Shown here piece after piece: positions 6,458 to 12,757 of a DNA stretch of 16,038 bases. The stretch covers positions 1 through 16,038 of the forward strand of contig NZ_CAJMDQ010000061.1 in NCBI RefSeq assembly GCF_905212195.1, in the 5' to 3' direction. Made by a program: the position numbers and the translations under genes. The notes under the pieces are model-generated. The model had not been told where the DNA came from, did no database searches, and saw nothing but the letters and a program-made list of their open reading frames with translations. Every line of letters begins with the position of its first letter. The stretch's first letter is position 1. This DNA comes from an uncultured Anaerotignum sp. GTDB taxonomy: Bacteria; Bacillota; Clostridia; Lachnospirales; Anaerotignaceae.

Positions 6458-7936
6458 ATGATTAACAATTTTGAAAGCAACGTGCAATACATCAAGTACT
6501 TGGTAAACAAGGAAGTGGCAAAACGATTTTTCTTAGGAAATCTGGACAATTCCATTGATTCTGTCAGAGAAATCGCGGAGGAAATCATTCCCGGTCCTAA
6601 AGCGTTGTTCCGCTGCTGTATTTATAAAGAACGTCACATCATTGAAGATCGTGTGCGTCTGGTTATGGAACCTACTAAGGATAACCGTGTCATCAACGTG
6701 CTGGATTCTGCATGTGATGAATGTCCCATTGACCGCTTTGTTGTAACAGAAGCCTGCCGTGGCTGTCTGGGACACAAATGTCAGGAAGTATGTCCCAGAG
6801 GCGCAATTACCATCGTAAATCACCGTTCTTACATCAATCAGGAACTCTGCATCGAATGTGGTCGTTGTAAACAGGTTTGCCCGTTCAACGCCATCAGTGA
6901 AGTAAAACGTCCTTGTATTCGTTCCTGCTCCGTAGGCGCAGTAAAAATGGACGAAAACAGAAAAGCGGTCATTGACCATGAAAAGTGTATTTCCTGCGGC
7001 GCATGTATTTATCAGTGTCCTTTTGGCGCCATTGTAGATAAATCTTTCGTTGTGGACGTGCTGAATCTGTTGAAAAACTCTTGGAACAACACCAGCTATC
7101 ATGTTTATGCTGTTGTTGCGCCGGCAGTTTCCAGTCAGTTCCATGGCGTAAAAACAGAACAGGTTTATGCAGGCATCAAAGAACTTGGTTTCTATGATGT
7201 GGTAGAAGCTGCCATCGGTGCAGATATGGTATCTGCGTTTGAAGCAAAAGAACTGGCAGAAACCGTAGAAGAAAAAGGCTGGAAAACTTCTTCCTGCTGT
7301 CCTGCCTTCGTAGATTATGTAGAAAAGAACTATCCTCAGTTTGTAGACCATATTTCTACAGCTGTATCTCCTATGATTGCCACAGCCCGTGCCATTAAGG
7401 CGAAAGATAAAAAGGCGCGTGTGGTATTTGTAGGCCCTTGCACAGCGAAAAAAGTAGAAATGAAACGGGAAGCATTGAAGGATGCAGTAGATATTGTTAT
7501 CACCTTTGAAGAACTGCAGGCAATTTTTGATGCCAGAGAAATTGATCTGGTTAGTCTGGAACCCAGAATGGCTGGGGAAGCTTCTTGCTTTGGCCGTAAC
7601 TTCGCAAGAACAGGCGGCGTAACAGAAAGTGTTGCCCATACACTGGAACTGAGCGGTCTGGATCTGGATGTGAAAGCAGTTCGCTGCAACGGTATTGATG
7701 AATGCATCAAGGCTATGAAGATGGCTTCTTTCGGCAAACTGGATGCAAACTTCATCGAAGGTATGGCATGTAAACATGGCTGTACTGGTGGGGCGGCTTC
7801 TTTGCTCCATGATGCAAAAGGCATCGAAATGATCAATCGCTACGGCAAAGAATCCAAAACAGATAATCCTCTGGATGTTTTAGAAAAATACCCCATTGAT
7901 AACATCAATATGGAACGTTTCAACCACGAAGATTAA
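6458..7936 (+). CDS. [FeFe]-hydrogenase, group B-like, with N-terminal ferredoxin clusters
   Basis: A 492-residue soluble iron-sulfur protein of the monomeric [FeFe]-hydrogenase family, which interconverts protons, electrons and H2. Residues about 86-190 hold ferredoxin-type motifs: Cys100/103/108/112, Cys131/134/137/141, a Cys153/157 pair and Cys177/180/183/187, enough for several [4Fe-4S] clusters. The H-cluster domain follows: SSCCPAF (Cys280 at the proton-relay position, Cys281 a ligand), GPCTAKKVE (Cys328) and EGMACKHGC (Cys438, Cys442), so all four H-cluster cysteines are present. The usual MPC of group A enzymes reads GPC here, and PGW reads PAF, which fits group B enzymes of Clostridia. 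It could be catalytic with unusual bias, or sensory. GAGGTAA (6445-6451) sets the start. No maturation genes (hydE, hydF, hydG) lie in the window. It has its own promoter and terminator. Confidence 0.88.
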   Translation: MINNFESNVQYIKYLVNKEVAKRFFLGNLDNSIDSVREIAEEIIPGPKALFRCCIYKERHIIEDRVRLVMEPTKDNRVINVLDSACDECPIDRFVVTEACRGCLGHKCQEVCPRGAITIVNHRSYINQELCIECGRCKQVCPFNAISEVKRPCIRSCSVGAVKMDENRKAVIDHEKCISCGACIYQCPFGAIVDKSFVVDVLNLLKNSWNNTSYHVYAVVAPAVSSQFHGVKTEQVYAGIKELGFYDVVEAAIGADMVSAFEAKELAETVEEKGWKTSSCCPAFVDYVEKNYPQFVDHISTAVSPMIATARAIKAKDKKARVVFVGPCTAKKVEMKREALKDAVDIVITFEELQAIFDAREIDLVSLEPRMAGEASCFGRNFARTGGVTESVAHTLELSGLDLDVKAVRCNGIDECIKAMKMASFGKLDANFIEGMACKHGCTGGAASLLHDAKGIEMINRYGKESKTDNPLDVLEKYPIDNINMERFNHED

Positions 7937-7942
7937 AATCAG

Positions 7943-7978
7943 AAAGCCCTTACGGTTATGACCATAAGGGCTTTTTTT
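7943..7978 (+). terminator. Bidirectional terminator between hydrogenase and DauR-like regulator
   Basis: AAAGCCCTTA (7943-7952) pairs with TAAGGGCTTT (7965-7974), extended inside by GGT/ACC, and is followed by seven T (7972-7978). A-rich sequence on the left lets it also serve the converging minus-strand gene. Confidence 0.9.
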
Positions 7979-7979
7979 A

Positions 7980-8645
7980 TTAAGATTTGTTTTGGTTGCG
8001 CAGATGCATGTAAACGGTATTTTTGGAGATTCCCAAATGATTTGCAATGGTGACAACGGAATCTTTCAAGTTAAAAATACCTTTTTGCGCCAATAAATAA
8101 ATGATTTCCTTATTTTTATTGGAAGAGGTGATGGCGGGATTTGCATAAACGGTTTTCTTTGCGTTTTCCAAAGCATCCAGCATCAATTCTTCCGTATTTT
8201 CCACAAAAGTTTCGGATATGTTTTCGTGATCCGAGTGAGACTGCGGATAAAAGGACTGCATAAAGGACAGCAGAGAAATATTCAGATAGAAATTGATGCA
8301 GAACAGACCGATGATGCGATTGTTTTCCCCCAGAATGGCAGAAGTAAATGCCTTGAATGTTTCTCCCCGTTTGTTTTTGGCAAAATAATTGATGTGGCGC
8401 AGAGTTGGATCAGCCAGCATTTGATTCAAAAAGGAGAGGGTCAGTTCTGAAATGGGTGCGCCTGCCTGACGTCCGGAATGGTATCCGTTGACGATCATCA
8501 TAACTGAGGCATCCAGCCGTTCCAGATTATGGATAATGATCTCGCAGTTTTCGCCCCAAAATTCAGCCATACCAGTTGCAACAGTGCAGTAAGAGTTGAG
8601 AATGCGACGGTCTTCTGTTGTGAGTGTAATATTATAGTGCTCCAT
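7980..8645 (-). CDS. YheO/DauR-type PAS-HTH transcriptional regulator
   Basis: A 221-residue cytoplasmic DNA-binding protein. The N-terminal part (about 12-125) resembles the YheO-like PAS domain: a WGENCEIIIHNL opening and a GLFCINFYLN strand near its end. The C-terminal 50 residues (IIYLLAQKGIFNLKDSVVTI, then LGISKNTVYMHLR) form the HTH_22-type helix-turn-helix typical of DauR-like regulators. The ligand and targets are unknown. The frame is open upstream to 8759, but the start is set at 8645. GGAGGG sits 9 bases before that ATG, and the promoter at 8676-8704 lies inside the longer reading frame. It converges on the hydrogenase gene and shares its terminator, so regulation of that gene is possible but not shown. 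Confidence 0.85.
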   Translation of the reverse strand: MEHYNITLTTEDRRILNSYCTVATGMAEFWGENCEIIIHNLERLDASVMMIVNGYHSGRQAGAPISELTLSFLNQMLADPTLRHINYFAKNKRGETFKAFTSAILGENNRIIGLFCINFYLNISLLSFMQSFYPQSHSDHENISETFVENTEELMLDALENAKKTVYANPAITSSNKNKEIIYLLAQKGIFNLKDSVVTIANHLGISKNTVYMHLRNQNKS

Positions 8646-8675
8646 GTGATGATTCCCTCCATTTGTACTGTTTTC

Positions 8676-8704
8676 AGTATACTTGGTTTTGGAGGCTATT
8701 TCAA
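8676..8704 (-). promoter_or_regulatory. Sigma-A promoter of the DauR-like regulator
   Basis: On the minus strand, TTGAAA (8704-8699), a 17-base spacer and TATACT (8681-8676), about 30 bases before the ATG at 8645. It rules out the longer reading frame starting at 8759. Confidence 0.75.
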
Positions 8705-8730
8705 TAGAAGAACGGTATTTTGTCTGACAG

Positions 8731-8764
8731 AAAAAACAAAAGCCTTTGTCAAAAGACAAAGGCT
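8731..8764 (-). terminator. Terminator of the tRNA-Lys gene
   Basis: A perfect 10-bp stem (8741-8750 against 8755-8764, AGCCTTTGTC/GACAAAGGCT) with a 4-base loop, followed on the minus strand by TTTGTTTTTT. It ends 9 bases after the tRNA 3' end and insulates the downstream regulator promoter. Confidence 0.9.
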
Positions 8765-8772
8765 TCTTTCAA

Positions 8773-8845
8773 TGAGTCACTCGGGACTCGAACCCGAGAC
8801 ACCTGGATTAAAAGTCCAGTGCTCTACCAACTGAGCTAGTGACCC
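8773..8845 (-). tRNA. tRNA-Lys (anticodon UUU)
   Basis: The 73-base minus-strand sequence folds as a complete cloverleaf. The acceptor is GGGTCAC/GTGACTC (one G-T pair), the D arm contains GCTCAGTTGGTAGAGC, the anticodon stem is CTGGA/TCCAG with loop CTTTTAA (anticodon TTT), and the T arm is TCGGG-TTCGAGT-CCCGA, with discriminator A. CCA is not encoded and would be added after transcription. It is a single-gene unit with its own consensus promoter and terminator. Confidence 0.97.
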
Positions 8846-8860
8846 GCACCAACGAAGATA

Positions 8861-8889
8861 AGTATACACAAAAGGAGAGGCTTTGTCAA
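8861..8889 (-). promoter_or_regulatory. Consensus sigma-A promoter of tRNA-Lys
   Basis: On the minus strand, TTGACA (8889-8884), a 17-base spacer and TATACT (8866-8861), with the -10 16 bases before the tRNA 5' end. A perfect -35 box and near-perfect -10 fit a strongly expressed stable RNA. Confidence 0.88.
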
Positions 8890-8910
8890 TGAAAAATTTT
8901 GTATTTCTTT

Positions 8911-8946
8911 TCAAACAAGAAAGGCAGTCTGGAAATGACTGCCTTT
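8911..8946 (-). terminator. Terminator of the His-tail protein/glyoxalase operon
   Basis: A perfect 10-bp stem AAAGGCAGTC/GACTGCCTTT (8920-8929 and 8937-8946), followed on the minus strand by TTTCTTGTTTG. It lies 19 bases past the glyoxalase stop. Confidence 0.8.
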
Positions 8947-8965
8947 TTGCTGCTTCAAATCAGTA

Positions 8966-9337
8966 TTATTTCTTTTCTGGAACGATTTCCAGCCAGTAGT
9001 TGTCGGGGTCGTTGATGAAATAGATGCCCATTTCTGGATTTTCAAAACAGATGCAGCCCATTTCTTTGTGTTTTTCATGAGCAGCGTCGTAATCTGCAAC
9101 GGTAAAAGCCAGATGGAATTCATTTTCGCCCAGGTTATAAGGTTCTTTTCTGTCACGAAGCCATGTCAGTTCCAGCTGAAAATCTGTCACGCCATCGCCC
9201 AGATAAACCAGTTTCCAGCTGCCGTCAGGGGCTTCTTTCCGGCGTACTTCTTTCAGACCCAGAGCTGCTTCGTAGAAAGCCATGCTTTTTTCCAGATCCA
9301 GAACGTTGTAATTATAGTGATTAAATACAAATTTCAT
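8966..9337 (-). CDS. gloA: Glyoxalase I-like VOC-family metalloenzyme
   Basis: A 123-residue cytoplasmic protein of the vicinal oxygen chelate fold. It has two beta-alpha-beta-beta-beta halves and the four metal ligands at the positions of lactoylglutathione lyase: His7 (NHYNYNV), Glu56 (QLELTW), His75 (FHLAF) and Glu117 (DPDNYWLEIV). The family converts the hemithioacetal of methylglyoxal and a thiol into a lactoyl thioester. Most Clostridia lack glutathione, so the thiol cosubstrate here is unclear and another VOC activity is possible. Its shortness matches the E. coli/clostridial class, known from characterised members to prefer Ni or Co over Zn. AGGAGG is 7 bases before the ATG. It starts 17 bases after the His-tail gene stops, with no promoter between, so the two share an operon. 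Confidence 0.8.
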   Translation of the reverse strand: MKFVFNHYNYNVLDLEKSMAFYEAALGLKEVRRKEAPDGSWKLVYLGDGVTDFQLELTWLRDRKEPYNLGENEFHLAFTVADYDAAHEKHKEMGCICFENPEMGIYFINDPDNYWLEIVPEKK

Positions 9338-9354
9338 GTTTTTCCTCCTTTGTA

Positions 9355-10947
9355 TCAGTGGTGGTCATGATGATGGCCATGTCTGCATCCACAGTCATGA
9401 TCGTGATGATGATGTTCGTGGTGATCATGTCCGCATCCACAATCATGGTCATGGTGATGATGTTCGTGGTGGTCATGTCCGCATCCGCAGTCGTCATCGT
9501 GATGATGTTCATGCGCATGTTCTGTCAGGGACTGATAGTGGTTATCCTGGAATACCATGCCCACTTTGTCTACGATCAGCGCTTTCTGTTCCAGAGAAGA
9601 AGCGGAGTCGATAGCGTTTGTGACCATTTCCATGACTTCAGATACACTGTAAATAGGGGGCAGTGCGCCCATCAAAGTCTGCATTGCGATTTTTCTTGTC
9701 TGCACAGGCAGTGTTTCCAGAGAGCTGCGTGTTTTCTGGATAAAGTCAGCAAAGAGTGCTTTCTTTTCTTCTTCTGTAGCCACGGGCAGATCTTCCGGCA
9801 GATGGAACTGGAACAATTCGTCATTGAGATCGCCGAAGAAGCATTCCCGGATGAAATCTTCTGTCATAAGGACTTTCTGGGTGTCTTCTGCAAAGTCGGC
9901 AAATGTATTCACCTTCTGCAGCAGTTCGTATTCTTCTTTGCCGATGGCGTTTGCCTTGTCGATAACAGGTTCTACGGCCTGTTCCAGCTGTTCGTTCAGT
10001 GTATCCAGATAAGCTTCCCGTTCGGTTTCATCCAGTTCGCCTGTCAAAAATTCGCAGACAGTATGATACAGGTCGCTGTATGTTGCATTGCTTTCTGTCA
10101 GGTCTGTAAAGCTGTATGTCAGGTAGAACAGCAGAATCAGAGAGTTCAGGTCATGAAGGATACAGGAGAAATATTCTTCCACATCCTGCAGGCTTTCCAG
10201 AACCACTTTCAAATCTTCATAAAGATTGCTCAGTTCTTCATCTTCCATTTTATGAGGCATGAGCATCCGTTTTTCACCCAGCCATGTGGCAACTTCACCG
10301 AAGTATTTGCCATAGAGGGGATTGGTTTCAGGGCAGCAGAAGCCTTCAAAAGCACGCAGGGATTTTTCGATAAATTCTTTGCTTTCACCTGCAAAGGCTG
10401 CTTCCAGACTCTGGGTGATGGTGTCGTAATATTTATCACGTGCCATATGCAAAGGCAGGCATTTCAAAATCTGACCCATATAGTTTTTCTGTTCCAGCAG
10501 GTTGTTGCCGCTTTCCATAAAAGCGTGGCAGTCCGCGAAGAACAAAGACCAGTCGATTTTTTCTACTTCGATGCCTTCTTCTTTGTATTTGCGCAGGGCA
10601 ACCTGATCGCTGACCAGTGTGGAATAGAGATTCCACTGGGAGAAGTAGCTGTAAACAGTTTCATAGATGGATAACAGTTCTTCTTTTTTTGCCATGCAGG
10701 CTTCCAGAGCAGCCGCACGATCTTCCTGTTCGCCTTCCAGAATGTCTTCCAGAGACAGAAGGTAGGAACGGATGTCTTTTTTGATAGCCAGCAAATCTTC
10801 ATGTATGGTGTAAGGCAAAGGCGCGTCGCCTTTTTCCACATCTTCCATGGCGCTCATGAGCATCAGCAGCAAACTGCCGACTGCCTGTTCATAAATATAA
10901 TCTGCGGAAAGTTGTTTGATTTTTTCTTCCAAAGCTGTTGTCTGCAA
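9355..10947 (-). CDS. Uncharacterised acidic protein with a His/Asp/Cys-rich metal-binding tail
   Basis: I do not recognise the first 476 residues. They are acidic, apparently all helical and probably cytoplasmic, with no signal peptide, membrane segment or catalytic motif that I can name. The last 54 residues (477-530) form a tail of 27 His, 10 Asp and 6 Cys built from three 16-residue units ending in forms of HDCGCGHDHH. This composition resembles nickel/zinc-storing tails such as those of SlyD and HypB, so metal binding is very likely and the metal is unknown. The start chosen is the TTG at 10947: AAAGGAG lies 9 bases upstream of it. The in-frame ATG at 10971 has no ribosome site and sits only a few bases after the expected transcription start (-10 at 10987-10982). 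The longer form would be 538 residues. The gene is followed closely by the glyoxalase gene. Confidence 0.82.
   Translation of the reverse strand: MQTTALEEKIKQLSADYIYEQAVGSLLLMLMSAMEDVEKGDAPLPYTIHEDLLAIKKDIRSYLLSLEDILEGEQEDRAAALEACMAKKEELLSIYETVYSYFSQWNLYSTLVSDQVALRKYKEEGIEVEKIDWSLFFADCHAFMESGNNLLEQKNYMGQILKCLPLHMARDKYYDTITQSLEAAFAGESKEFIEKSLRAFEGFCCPETNPLYGKYFGEVATWLGEKRMLMPHKMEDEELSNLYEDLKVVLESLQDVEEYFSCILHDLNSLILLFYLTYSFTDLTESNATYSDLYHTVCEFLTGELDETEREAYLDTLNEQLEQAVEPVIDKANAIGKEEYELLQKVNTFADFAEDTQKVLMTEDFIRECFFGDLNDELFQFHLPEDLPVATEEEKKALFADFIQKTRSSLETLPVQTRKIAMQTLMGALPPIYSVSEVMEMVTNAIDSASSLEQKALIVDKVGMVFQDNHYQSLTEHAHEHHHDDDCGCGHDHHEHHHHDHDCGCGHDHHEHHHHDHDCGCRHGHHHDHH
9358..9519 (-). repeat. 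48-bp in-frame tandem repeats encoding the His/Asp/Cys tail
   Basis: Three diverged copies with an exact 48-base period; the anchor GCATCC recurs at 9385, 9433 and 9481 (plus-strand reading). Each unit encodes 16 residues containing Asp-Cys-Gly-Cys flanked by His clusters. The second and third copies (from 9433 and 9481) share long identical stretches. A partial HDHH ends the protein. Because the period is a multiple of three, copy-number changes would keep the frame. Confidence 0.9.
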
Positions 10948-10981
10948 AGGGCAGGACTCCTTTCTTTTCATATCGCATTAC

Positions 10982-11010
10982 ATTATAAAGGAAAGTCAAA
11001 AAGAGTACAA
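10982..11010 (-). promoter_or_regulatory. Sigma-A promoter of the His-tail/glyoxalase operon
   Basis: On the minus strand, TTGTAC (11010-11005), a 17-base spacer and a perfect TATAAT (10987-10982). Its closeness to the ATG at 10971 supports the downstream TTG at 10947 as the real start codon. Confidence 0.78.
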
Positions 11011-11030
11011 GTCTGCATTTCCTTTCAAGC

Positions 11031-11071
11031 ACAAGAAAACAGCGAAAAATCATGGCTGATTCTTCGCTGTT
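11031..11071 (-). terminator. Terminator of the radical SAM gene
   Basis: AACAGCGAA (11038-11046) pairs with TTCGCTGTT (11063-11071), with inner AATCA/TGATT and loop TGGC, and is followed on the minus strand by TTTTCTTG. It separates the radical SAM unit from the promoter at 10982-11010. Confidence 0.82.
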
Positions 11072-11105
11072 TGTAAAATGGCACCAAAAATAGAGCCAGT
11101 AGGGG

Positions 11106-12479
11106 TTATTTACAATCATTGTGATGGGCACATGTTTCACACTGTGCTTTCCACAAAGCATCGGCAGTGGGCTGCCAGTTCTTTGCATAAGGCGTTGTGC
11201 GGTCACACAGAGTATCCACATCTTCGGGGGATTCATAGTCAGTGGATACTGCACCGGTCTCTTTGACAATGGCACGGAGTTTTTCGGGATTTTCCAGCAT
11301 AGGACAAGGCTGGAGCATATTTTCATTGAAAGGCTGCTGTCTGTGGTAAGCCATGAAAATAGGGGATTTCAGTGCTTCCAGCAATGTGCAGTTGCGGATG
11401 TTGCAGTTGGAGTAGTGAATGAATACACAAGGTTCTACATCGCCTCTGGCGTTGATGTGCATATAACGCCGTCCGCCGGCAATACAGCCGCCTACATACT
11501 GACCATCGTTCTGGAAATCCATGGCAAAAATGGGTTTGCTCTGGCGGAAATTCCGAATACGATGGTAAACTTCTGCACGTTGTTCCGGTGTGGGCAGAAG
11601 TTCAGGCACAGCGCCGCTGCCCACGGGCATGTAATGGAAGAACCATACAAAAAGGGCACCTGCTTCAATGATCATATCGTAAAATTCTTCGCTGCAAATA
11701 TCATTGTAGTTTTTGCTGGTGTAGCAAGTAGAAATACCAAAAGGCAGTTTGTGAGATTTCAGCAAAGCCATGGCAGCTTTGACTTTCTCAAAAGCACCTT
11801 CGCCTCTACGGCTGTCGTTGGCTTCAGAGAAGCCTTCCAGACTGATGGCAGGTACAAAGTTTTTCACACGCAGCATATCCTGACAGAATGCTTCGTCAAT
11901 GAGGGTGCCGTTTGTGAAGGAAAGAAATTCACAGTCGGAATGTTTTTCACAAAGGGCAATGACGTCTTTTTTACGTACCAAAGGTTCGCCGCCAGTGAAG
12001 ATGTACATATGAGTGCCTAACGCTTTCCCCTGAGTAACGATGCTGTCCAGTTCGTCAAAAGTCAGATTCAGGCGATTGCCGTATTCCGCAGCCCAGCATC
12101 CGATACAGTGCATGTTGCAGGCAGATGTAGGGTCTAACAGGATTGCCCAAGGCACATTGCAGTCTTCCCGTTGGGAAACTTCTTCCTGTGTTGCACTGCC
12201 CAACAGAGCGGCATTCATAATAAAGTTCTGGAAAAATGTCTGACGTACGCCAGCATCCAGATCATATACTTTCAAAATCAGGTCATACCAATGGTTTTTG
12301 GATTCGATGACATTGCGGAAAGCATTTCGCTGTGCACAGTACCAGTCGTCTGGTGACAATTTATCAATCAAATGCATCAATTTGGGGATATTTGTTTCAG
12401 GGTCTTTTTCCAGATAATGCAGACCCTGCCCAATGGCAGCCTGTAAAGCGGCATTTTTTGCTTTTTCTGTAATACGCAT
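11106..12479 (-). CDS. Radical SAM protein with Cys-rich SPASM-like C-terminal region
   Basis: A 457-residue cytoplasmic radical S-adenosylmethionine enzyme. The cluster-binding motif is CNMHCIGC (Cys121, 125, 128), followed by the SAM-contact motif TGGEP (162-166). The C-terminal half carries further cysteines: Cys332, 351, 359, 364, 392, and a terminal Cys447-x2-Cys450-x5-Cys456. The spacing resembles auxiliary [4Fe-4S] cluster (SPASM/twitch) domains. The first 105 residues are a helical extension of unknown role. The substrate is unknown. SPASM enzymes often modify peptides or proteins, but no small precursor gene is evident nearby. AAGAGG lies 9 bases before the ATG. It is divergent from a TetR regulator and is bounded by its own terminator. 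Confidence 0.88.
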   Translation of the reverse strand: MRITEKAKNAALQAAIGQGLHYLEKDPETNIPKLMHLIDKLSPDDWYCAQRNAFRNVIESKNHWYDLILKVYDLDAGVRQTFFQNFIMNAALLGSATQEEVSQREDCNVPWAILLDPTSACNMHCIGCWAAEYGNRLNLTFDELDSIVTQGKALGTHMYIFTGGEPLVRKKDVIALCEKHSDCEFLSFTNGTLIDEAFCQDMLRVKNFVPAISLEGFSEANDSRRGEGAFEKVKAAMALLKSHKLPFGISTCYTSKNYNDICSEEFYDMIIEAGALFVWFFHYMPVGSGAVPELLPTPEQRAEVYHRIRNFRQSKPIFAMDFQNDGQYVGGCIAGGRRYMHINARGDVEPCVFIHYSNCNIRNCTLLEALKSPIFMAYHRQQPFNENMLQPCPMLENPEKLRAIVKETGAVSTDYESPEDVDTLCDRTTPYAKNWQPTADALWKAQCETCAHHNDCK

Positions 12480-12540
12480 AACGGATAACCTCTTTTCTTT
12501 TGCGGTTGCATTTGTTATTTTTCTATCTATCTTTTTTTAC

Positions 12541-12569
12541 AGTATATCAAAAAGGAATTTATTTTCATT
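12541..12569 (-). promoter_or_regulatory. Possible promoter of the radical SAM gene
   Basis: On the minus strand the -10 TATACT is at 12546-12541, with a poor -35 (ATGAAA, 12569-12564) 17 bases upstream. The weak -35 would suit an activated or tightly controlled promoter. The leader before the ATG at 12479 is about 55 bases. Confidence 0.5.
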
Positions 12570-12591
12570 GGACACTTTTGGGTTTTTGTCC
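12570..12591. promoter_or_regulatory. GGACA/TGTCC inverted repeat upstream of the radical SAM promoter
   Basis: GGACA (12570-12574) and TGTCC (12587-12591) form a spaced palindrome directly upstream of the weak -35. A further GGACA occurs at 12710-12714 in the TetR promoter. It is a candidate operator for the adjacent TetR protein; such short arms can occur by chance. Confidence 0.35.
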
Positions 12592-12682
12592 TAAATTTAT
12601 ACAAAAACAATGTTTTGTTGTCTTTGTGTACAGCATGTTTCTATATGTTTTTTCAAAAAGAAGATAGGGGAAAGAGATAAAG

Positions 12683-12717
12683 TTATGTGGTCATTTTACA
12701 TTGATTAGTGGACATAA
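12683..12717. promoter_or_regulatory. TTATGT/ACATAA inverted repeat over the TetR promoter
   Basis: TTATGT (12683-12688) and ACATAA (12712-12717) flank the -35 of the regulator promoter, the position expected for autorepression. The arms are only six bases and widely spaced, so this is tentative. Confidence 0.3.
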
Positions 12718-12729
12718 GAATGATAAAAT
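12701..12729 (+). promoter_or_regulatory. Sigma-A promoter of the TetR gene
   Basis: TTGATT (12701-12706), a 17-base spacer and TAAAAT (12724-12729), 28 bases before the ATG at 12758. Confidence 0.68.
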
Positions 12730-12757
12730 AATATCAAAAAAAGAAAGGGGGAGTTCT

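Noticed and set aside
6533..7810. A 425-codon open frame on the - strand inside the hydrogenase gene
   Set aside because: It is a shadow caused by codon bias: Cys/Phe/His-rich with no motif, and the + strand product has all the hydrogenase signatures.
9358..9519. The 48-bp repeats as a CRISPR array or non-coding satellite
   Set aside because: The units are contiguous without spacers, in frame, and encode a coherent His/Asp/Cys tail at the end of a long gene.
9358..10674. A 438-codon open frame on the + strand, opposite the His-tail gene
   Set aside because: Its N-terminal Met/Val/Ser-rich repeats are the complement of His/Asp codons in the repeat tail. It has no ribosome site or family motif, and the minus strand carries the promoter, start site and terminator.
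11106..12479. A RiPP (modified peptide) cluster around the radical SAM gene
   Set aside because: No small precursor frame with a ribosome site, no leader-binding domain and no exporter or protease lie next to it.
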